64,000 bases of DNA from Paraspadella gotoi (Eukaryota > Chaetognatha), in assembly GCA_051294375.1 (NCBI GenBank), contig CM119271.1, positions 2,787,611-2,851,610 on the forward strand, written 5' to 3'. Shown here piece by piece: positions 58,640 through 64,000 of the stretch. Each line of letters starts with the position of its first letter. The first letter of the stretch is position 1. A model generated the notes under the pieces. The model saw nothing but the letters and a program-made list of their open reading frames with translations. It made no database searches and was not told the origin of the DNA. Made by a program: the position numbers and the translations under genes.

Positions 58640-60200
58640 TCGTTTTTTCAGAAATTAGAAAAAATACTATATAAATATAATTTAAAGAATAAAAAAAGGC
58701 AAAATATGTTTACAATTGTTTACAATTGGACAATTTTTCCCAAATTTTTTGCCAATCGCAGCTTGTAAAAGATTTAATTTAGTTATTTAGTCATTAAACC
58801 ATTGAAGATTAATGAAGCTTCTCATTAAAAAGTTATTTGAGTTACCATTTTTATTCATAGATTTAAAAAAAAACTTTTTGAATGTTCATCTTCAAATATT
58901 ATTATACTGCCAATATGTAAATGTAGATTAAAGCCATTTCTATTATACTAATTTGGATATTCATAATTCGTAACATATAATTCTCATTGATATTGCAAGC
59001 TAAATCATAATGGACAGTGGGAAATTCAAACCAATAAAATACTTAAATCCAAAATGTAATAAGAAAAAATCAAAGCTATTTCCAAGATGAGAAGCCATAT
59101 CTACAACTTCTATCGATCGCACACTATTGTTTAAAACTTTATGCAAATCAAACATTCAATTTGTATTTAAGAAAAAACGGAAAGTCCAACCAAACCGATA
59201 AAAGCGTAGTAGCTTTTTATTATAAAATAGCATGACGCGACCGACGACGACCATGGACGCACGACAGACGACGACGACGACGACCGATTACCGTCACAAA
59301 GAAGCAAACCTGAAAACATTATAGAGCCTGAACCGGCTTCCCGGTTATGTGCTCCGATAAAAAAGTTTTTCAGACTTTTCCAAGCCACCACCTCTTGCCA
59401 TATCGGCACGCAATCGGCTACTACCGTCTCGTAGCAATCCGGTAAGTTGGGACATGCAAAAACCCTTAACGCAAAATGATAGAGCATATGCTTTTGCGTG
59501 CCAAGAGTTGGATTTCCCGCCTCCTCTGGCTGAACAGGAGGGACGGCATCTATTCATTGGACATGCGAAGCACAGACGGCAAAATCATGGACCACATAGC
59601 AATGTAGATTTGCGTTCGATGGCGTAGAAGGTTCTTTCTTGGTACCTCGATTCCGTTCAGCAATTCTGGTTATGTAAAGATGCCAAATTCATGCAGATGC
59701 TCTTGCTAAAATGCGGTTGAAGATACTCGCAATGCATATTGAGATTGGTTCGACTTACTAAAACATTCATTCCATTCAAATAATTAACCAACGCTATAAC
59801 AAATGCCGGATGCCTGTGATGCTTATTGGGGACGGTTGGCAGTCTAAGCTGGTGGCTTTAGGGTGCTTCCAAACCTCCAGTGGCACAGGTCCGCCACTAA
59901 CTGTGCGCTTACCCTATGATTTGACTCGCTTTGCCAACACAGAGGGAAGTTCATTAGTACGGTGGTTAGTTAATCATTGGTTGGGACGATGGTGTTTACC
60001 CCCTGCTCGCCAGCATTAGATCTGAACCTGATGAAGTCGGCAGCTTCGGCAGCGGTGTGAAGACACTACCTCAAAACGTCTATCTTTCCCCTCCCCTTGT
60101 CACATGTTTCTACCACTCTCCTCTTACTTCTCTCTCCTTACCTTCACCTGACACGCTCAACTCTCACCACGTGTCCTATTTCTTCGATCCATTTGTTGGA
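58640..60200 (+). repeat. Direct duplicate of 61,110-62,480
   Basis: Shared landmarks in order: 'ccaatcgcagcttgtaaaag', 'aagatgagaagccatatct', 'accgataaaagcgtagtag', a gac/cga run, 'gagcctgaaccggcttc', 'caattctggttatgtaaaga', 'tgactcgctttgccaacaca' and 'aagtcggcagc/aagtcggag'. Differences are mostly small indels. Open frames in it are short and not preserved between copies. Confidence 0.8.
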
Positions 60201-60242
60201 CCTGAACTCGTTTTTTCAGAAAATTAAAAAAATATATATAAA

Positions 60243-60600
60243 TATAATTAGAGATGAAACGAAAAATTCGTTGTAATAGCAATTTTTATTTTATTAATGT
60301 ACAATGTTTCGACTTCTTTTTTGCGAGCTCTTCCTCAGCAAGTGATTACAATGAGTCCATAATATTGTTTAACATAGTTTGAGAGAGAGACAGAAATGAG
60401 AGAGAGAGAGACGTTTCAACAAAGAATTGGAGCAAGAGACTAAGTGTCAGATGTGAGGACAGGTGAAGATGTAGGGAAAGAGTAGAGGTAGAAATGATTT
60501 GTTTGAAATTGTGAAAAAGAAAGATGAGAAGAGAGGAGAGATGAGAAGAGAGAAGACACAGGCATCAATACATTAGGCAATGTACAACAGTGAAGAAATT
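60243..60600 (-). repeat. Hammerhead-bearing repeat family, copy 3 (inverted)
   Basis: On - it runs from a 'ctgtgtcttctctcttctc' region through a (TC)n tract to a decayed motif (60,301-60,338; CTGAGGA .. TCGAAAC) and then a tail with 'gctattacaacgaatttttc'. It faces copy 4 (60,720-61,095) in opposite orientation. Confidence 0.65.
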
Positions 60601-60719
60601 TTTTAGAAAAACTAACATATTGAACAAAGTAACTAATAAATAACTTGTTAGTGATTTCATTTTCCTCTTACTAACATCCTCAGCTAACAATTAATTTATA
60701 TTCTTTTGTTTAAATTTTA

Positions 60720-61095
60720 GTTTTCTATAAAATCTTTTCACTGAGTTGTGACAATTGCCTAAGTGGTTATTGATCCCTGCTGTCTCCTCTCTCCTTCTCT
60801 CGTCTCGTCTCTGGCTCTCTTTGTTCTTTTCCACCAAGTTTCAAAACAATCATCTACTTCTTTTCCCCTACTTTCACCCTGTCCTCACATCTGACGCACT
60901 ATCCTTGCTCAATTCTTGTTGTAAACTCCTCTCCTCTCTCTCTTTCTCTCCTCTCTCTCAAACTGAATGTTTAAAAATTATTGGTCTATTGATTCACTTG
61001 TCTGATGAAGATCGCAAAATAAGACTCGCAAACATGTACATTAATAAAAATAAAATTGCTATTACAACGAATTTTTCGTTTCATCTCATAACTAT
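60720..61095 (+). repeat. Hammerhead-bearing repeat family, copy 4
   Basis: 'caccctgtcctcacatctga', a (TC)n tract, 'cacttgtctgatgaag', then the decayed motif at 61,002-61,038 (CTGATGA, but CGCAAAC in place of CGAAAC) and the same tail as copy 3. Confidence 0.7.
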
Positions 61096-61109
61096 TCTAA
61101 ATAGCAAAA

Positions 61110-62480
61110 GAAAGTCAAAATACAATAAATATAATTTAAAGAAATAAAAGAAGGCAAAATATGTTACAATTGTTTTACAATTGGCAAATTTTTCCAATTT
61201 TTTCCAATCGCAGCTTGTAAAAGATTTAATTTATATTTGGTATTAAAATTAAGATATAGCTTCTCATGAAAAAGTTATTTTGAGTTACCATTTTTATTAT
61301 AGATTTAAAAAAAATTTTTGAATTTCAATCTTCAATATTATATACTGCAATATGTAAATTAGATTAAAGCATTTCTATATTACTAATTTGGATATCATAA
61401 TGAGTACTATAATCTCATTTGCATATTGCAGTAAATCATAATGAAGTGGTAAATTCAAACAAAAAATACTTAAAGATCCAAATGTAATAAGAAAAAAATC
61501 AAAGCTATTTCAAGATGAGAAGCCATATCTAACTTTCTATGATCGCACACTTTTGTAAAACTTTATCATAATTCAAAATAATTTGTATTTAAAAAAAAAC
61601 GGAAAGTCCCAACCAAACCGATAAAAGCGTAGTAGTTTTTATATAAAAATAGCATGACGCCGACGACGACGACCATGACGACGACGACGACGACGACGAT
61701 TACGTCACAAAGAAGCAAACCTGAAACATTATAGAGCCTGAACCGGCTTCGCCGGTTATGGCTCGATAAAAAGTTTTTCAGACTTTTCAGCCCCACCTCT
61801 TGCTATCGGCGCAATCGGTCGTAGCAATCCGGTAAAAGTTGGGACAGCAAAAACCTTAAGCAAAATGATAGAGATGCTTTGGTCCAAGAGTTGGATGTCC
61901 TCGCTCCTCGGCGACACAGGAGGGACGCATCTTTTCTTGAATCGAAGCAAGACGGCGAAATCGGCAATAGCAATGTAGATGCGTTCGATGGCGTAGAGCT
62001 TTCTGGTAACCTCGATTCGTTCCAGCAATTCTGGTTATGTAAAGATGCAAATCATGCAATGCTTGCTAAAATGCTGGTTGGAAGATACGCAATGCATATG
62101 AATTGGTTCGACTACTAAAACATTATCCATTCAATAATTAACCAAGCTATAACAAATGCCGGATTGCCTGTGATGCTTATTGGGACGGGGCATCTAACTG
62201 TTGGCTTTAGGGGCTTCCAAACCTCAGTGGCACAGTCCGCCACTAACGTGGTTACCCTATGATTGACTCGCTTTGCCAACACAGAGGGAAGTCATTAGGA
62301 CGGTGGTTAGAACTCATGGTTGGGATGGTGTGTTCCCCCTCTGAGCCATTAGGATTGACTGAATGAAGTCGGAGTTGGAGCGGTGTGAATACACTACCTC
62401 AAAGCTATCTTTCCCCTCACCATTCACATTTCTACCACTTCCCTCTTCTTCTCTCTCCTTACCTTCACCTGTCCTCAATC
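61110..62480 (+). repeat. Direct duplicate of 58,640-60,200
   Basis: The downstream copy of the block. Its 3' end runs into a hammerhead-bearing copy at 62,400-62,690. Confidence 0.8.
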
Positions 62481-62690
62481 TCACCACTGTCCTTTTCTCG
62501 ACCTTTGTTGGAAACTTTATCTCTCTCTCCCTTTTTCTCTCTCTCTCTGTCTCTCTCTCTTTCTCTCTCAATGTCTCTCTCTCCCTCTCTCTTTGACTCA
62601 ATGTTAAGATTTGTCTGATTGTTCACAAAGCCAAAACATGTCCCTATGTAAAAATAAAAATCGTTGTAAATAAACAAATAAACTTTGTTT
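62400..62690 (+). repeat. Hammerhead-bearing repeat family, copy 5
   Basis: 'ccttaccttcacctgtcctc', 'ctttgttggaaact', a (TC)n tract (62,520-62,595), a decayed motif (62,615-62,642: CTGATTG .. CCAAAAC ATGTCC) and a tail with 'aaaaatcgttgtaaat'. It ends about 40 bp before an ApoL-like exon. Confidence 0.65.
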
Positions 62691-62729
62691 TTCTCTTAAA
62701 CATAAAAAGTAAAAATTCTTTTTTTTTAC

Positions 62730-62828
62730 CTGTAAGATTTTCAAAATTTGCGCCGGCGTCTTTTAGGGCTTCTTCAAAATTTTTAGAGGAGAATCTTCCA
62801 AGAAGTTTAATGATTCCTGTAGCTCCCA
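62730..62828 (-). CDS. Apolipoprotein-L-like protein, middle exon
   Basis: On -, acceptor 'gctttacag' and donor ACAG|GTAAAA. Ninety-nine nt, phase 1 at both ends. It encodes V-'GATGIIKLLGRFSS' and 'FEEALKDAGANFENLTG', a hydrophobic helix start and an amphipathic helix. The phase fits exactly between the exons at 63,267 and 52,230. On its own it is too short to identify; the call depends on its neighbours. Confidence 0.68.
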
Positions 62829-62934
62829 CTGTAAAGCCAAATGTATTTTAGTTATTACTACTGGCTGAAATAAACAAGCTGAAGAGACAGTGATAATTGT
62901 TATTTGTTAGTGACAGAACCGTTCAATATAAGCA

Positions 62935-63095
62935 GTTCCTGAGCTTCAGATCAGGCTGTAACACCATGTTACAGGCGGGTTAAGCGCCTCGTCCCTCTTA
63001 ACTGCTAGGCGACCACCGGGCTAGAACCACCGGACCTTTGACCTTTGGCTGCTGATGAACGGTTGGTGGATTTTAGTCCACCATAAAGCTATCTT
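62935..63095 (-). repeat. SINE-like dispersed repeat, copy 2
   Basis: Inverted relative to 31,466-31,760: 'ggttaagcgcctcgtccc', 'ctagaaccaccgga', 'gctgatgaacggttgg' and 'ttttagtccacca'. It lies in the intron between two ApoL-like exons. Confidence 0.5.
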
Positions 63096-63266
63096 GCTAT
63101 GGTAAGTTATGCTATTGGTAAGTTAAGGCCTTCATTCTTCTTCATTTGCCTCGGCGTGAGTATAAGAACCAGGAGTAATGGAATTAAACCCTAATGAAAT
63201 TTTGTGAAATTCCTCCTCTTAACTTAAATAGCAAGTGATCAAATAACAATCTATCAAATTCCTTAC

Positions 63267-63569
63267 CATTAGTTGCTGCCGCTGCTGCCCCGGTACTCGC
63301 GGCGACGATTTCCATGATGACTCCAACCGGAAACAGAGGTGTGAACAAGAACGCTGCCCCGATGATGGCGGTGGTAGAAGCAATAAGACCAACGGAACTT
63401 CCAACAATATTAGTAATATTCACATTTTTCTTATGCTTCTGCAAATTGTCCACTTGAACTTCGAAAGCCGTTTTTATCTTTCTCACAGCCTCCATTTTCC
63501 AATTGGAAGCTTCTTTATTCAGTTCCGTGGTAATCGATACCAATTCTTGGATTTTTTTAAGTTGAAGAG
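63267..63569 (-). CDS. Apolipoprotein-L-like protein, exon with the ApoL core
   Basis: On -, the acceptor is 'ctttttaaaaag' and the donor AATG|GTAAGG; 303 nt, entering with two bases and leaving with one. A basic amphipathic helix ('KIKTAFEVQVDNLQKHKKNV') leads into 'NITNIVGSSVGLIASTTAII', then 'FLFTPLFPVGVIMEIVAAST' and an Ala run. This is the ApoL signature: N-I-x-G-S-S-h-G, a hydrophobic helix, then a P-h-x-x-G-h helix. No start codon is needed here because earlier exons lie past the window end. The ApoL domain forms helical hairpins that insert in membranes. Confidence 0.8.
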
Positions 63570-64000
63570 CTTTTTAAAAAGAAATATGACACAATGAAAA
63601 ATGGCGTCACGTTACTGTTCCGTGCATAAAAATATTTACTGTTCAATATTATTATATTTCTTTTTATTTTTTGAAATGTTATAGTTTCATATGTTGATAT
63701 ACAAAATATCAATGAAAAATATTTTTTTGACTGAATATTAGGCCGGAACAGGTTGAAAACTAGAAGTTCTTTCAAATACATAATGTAAAGGTGACTGTTA
63801 AGAGAATATGAAAATAAAAAATAAATTTTAAAAAATTATTTCATTAATAGCGCACGGAAGCCTTTAAGGGGACCAAGTGAACAGGGGGGTAAAAAAGCTG
63901 AAAACATAACGTTTGACCCTTAACCTAAGCTGGTTCTGATCATAATTTTTTCTTCTATAATCATTTGGGAAAGTAAGTTAAAAAATTCGATAAAATCAGC
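63570..64000. other. AT-rich intron or upstream sequence
   Basis: No further ApoL-like exon is seen before the window ends. Confidence 0.5.

Noticed and set aside
58556-62118. Open frames in the duplicated blocks (for example 61,879-62,118 and 59,167-59,487)
   Set aside because: They are not preserved between the two copies and show no recognisable domain.

Overview
This is animal nuclear DNA, not bacterial. Protein-coding sequence comes in short exons with GT..AG borders and matching phases. They are separated by long AT-rich introns packed with simple repeats: (TC)n/(GA)n, (GTC)n/(GAC)n, TTTC, TGAT, AATG and TGAAT. The proteins (a BMP3/GDF10-type TGF-beta ligand, an apolipoprotein-L-like protein, and an LRAT-like/AIG1-like GTPase) point to a metazoan, probably a non-vertebrate outside the insects. 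I cannot name the species. I could support three genes.

Gene 1 is a BMP3/GDF10-like ligand on + (exons 22,390-22,647; 23,197-23,951; 24,168-24,437; 29,524-29,589; 37,119-37,244). All internal phases agree and the seven-cysteine mature domain is intact; only the 5' (signal peptide) exon(s) were not found. Gene 2, also on +, sits in the last intron of gene 1 (32,191-32,507; 32,596 to about 33,360 or later; 36,244-36,436). It encodes an LRAT/NlpC-P60-like domain (His60, Asn130-Cys131-Glu-His) followed by an AIG1/GIMAP-like P-loop GTPase and ends in a CaaX box (CVIL). The fusion is the most interesting coding feature here. Gene 3 is an apolipoprotein-L-like gene on - (63,267-63,569; 62,730-62,828; 52,230-52,552), with all junctions in phase 1 and its 5' end beyond the window.

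Repeats fill most of the rest. 1-3,000: nothing recognised. 2,990-11,292: a 4-kb block present twice in direct order. 11,300-20,440: a second set of direct duplicates and GA tracts. 20,440-38,870: genes 1 and 2, cut by two large inverted duplications, each centred on a 25-N gap (28,482-28,506 and 36,219-36,243). 38,870-52,200: dispersed repeats, (GTC)n/(GAC)n arrays, minisatellites and a 770-N gap. 52,200-64,000: gene 3, whose large intron holds duplicated blocks and several copies of a family carrying a hammerhead-ribozyme-like motif (CTGATGA..stem..CGAAACATGT), as described in Penelope-like retroelements. One such copy (58,330-58,457) is flanked by a 13-bp target-site duplication, and a matching unoccupied site exists at about 18,036-18,150.

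Assembly caution: four gaps are exactly 25 N, and one copy of several duplicated blocks differs from the other mainly by single-base indels. This looks like gap filling with noisy long reads, so the palindromes and direct duplications may be assembly artefacts. The cleaner copies were used for gene models.
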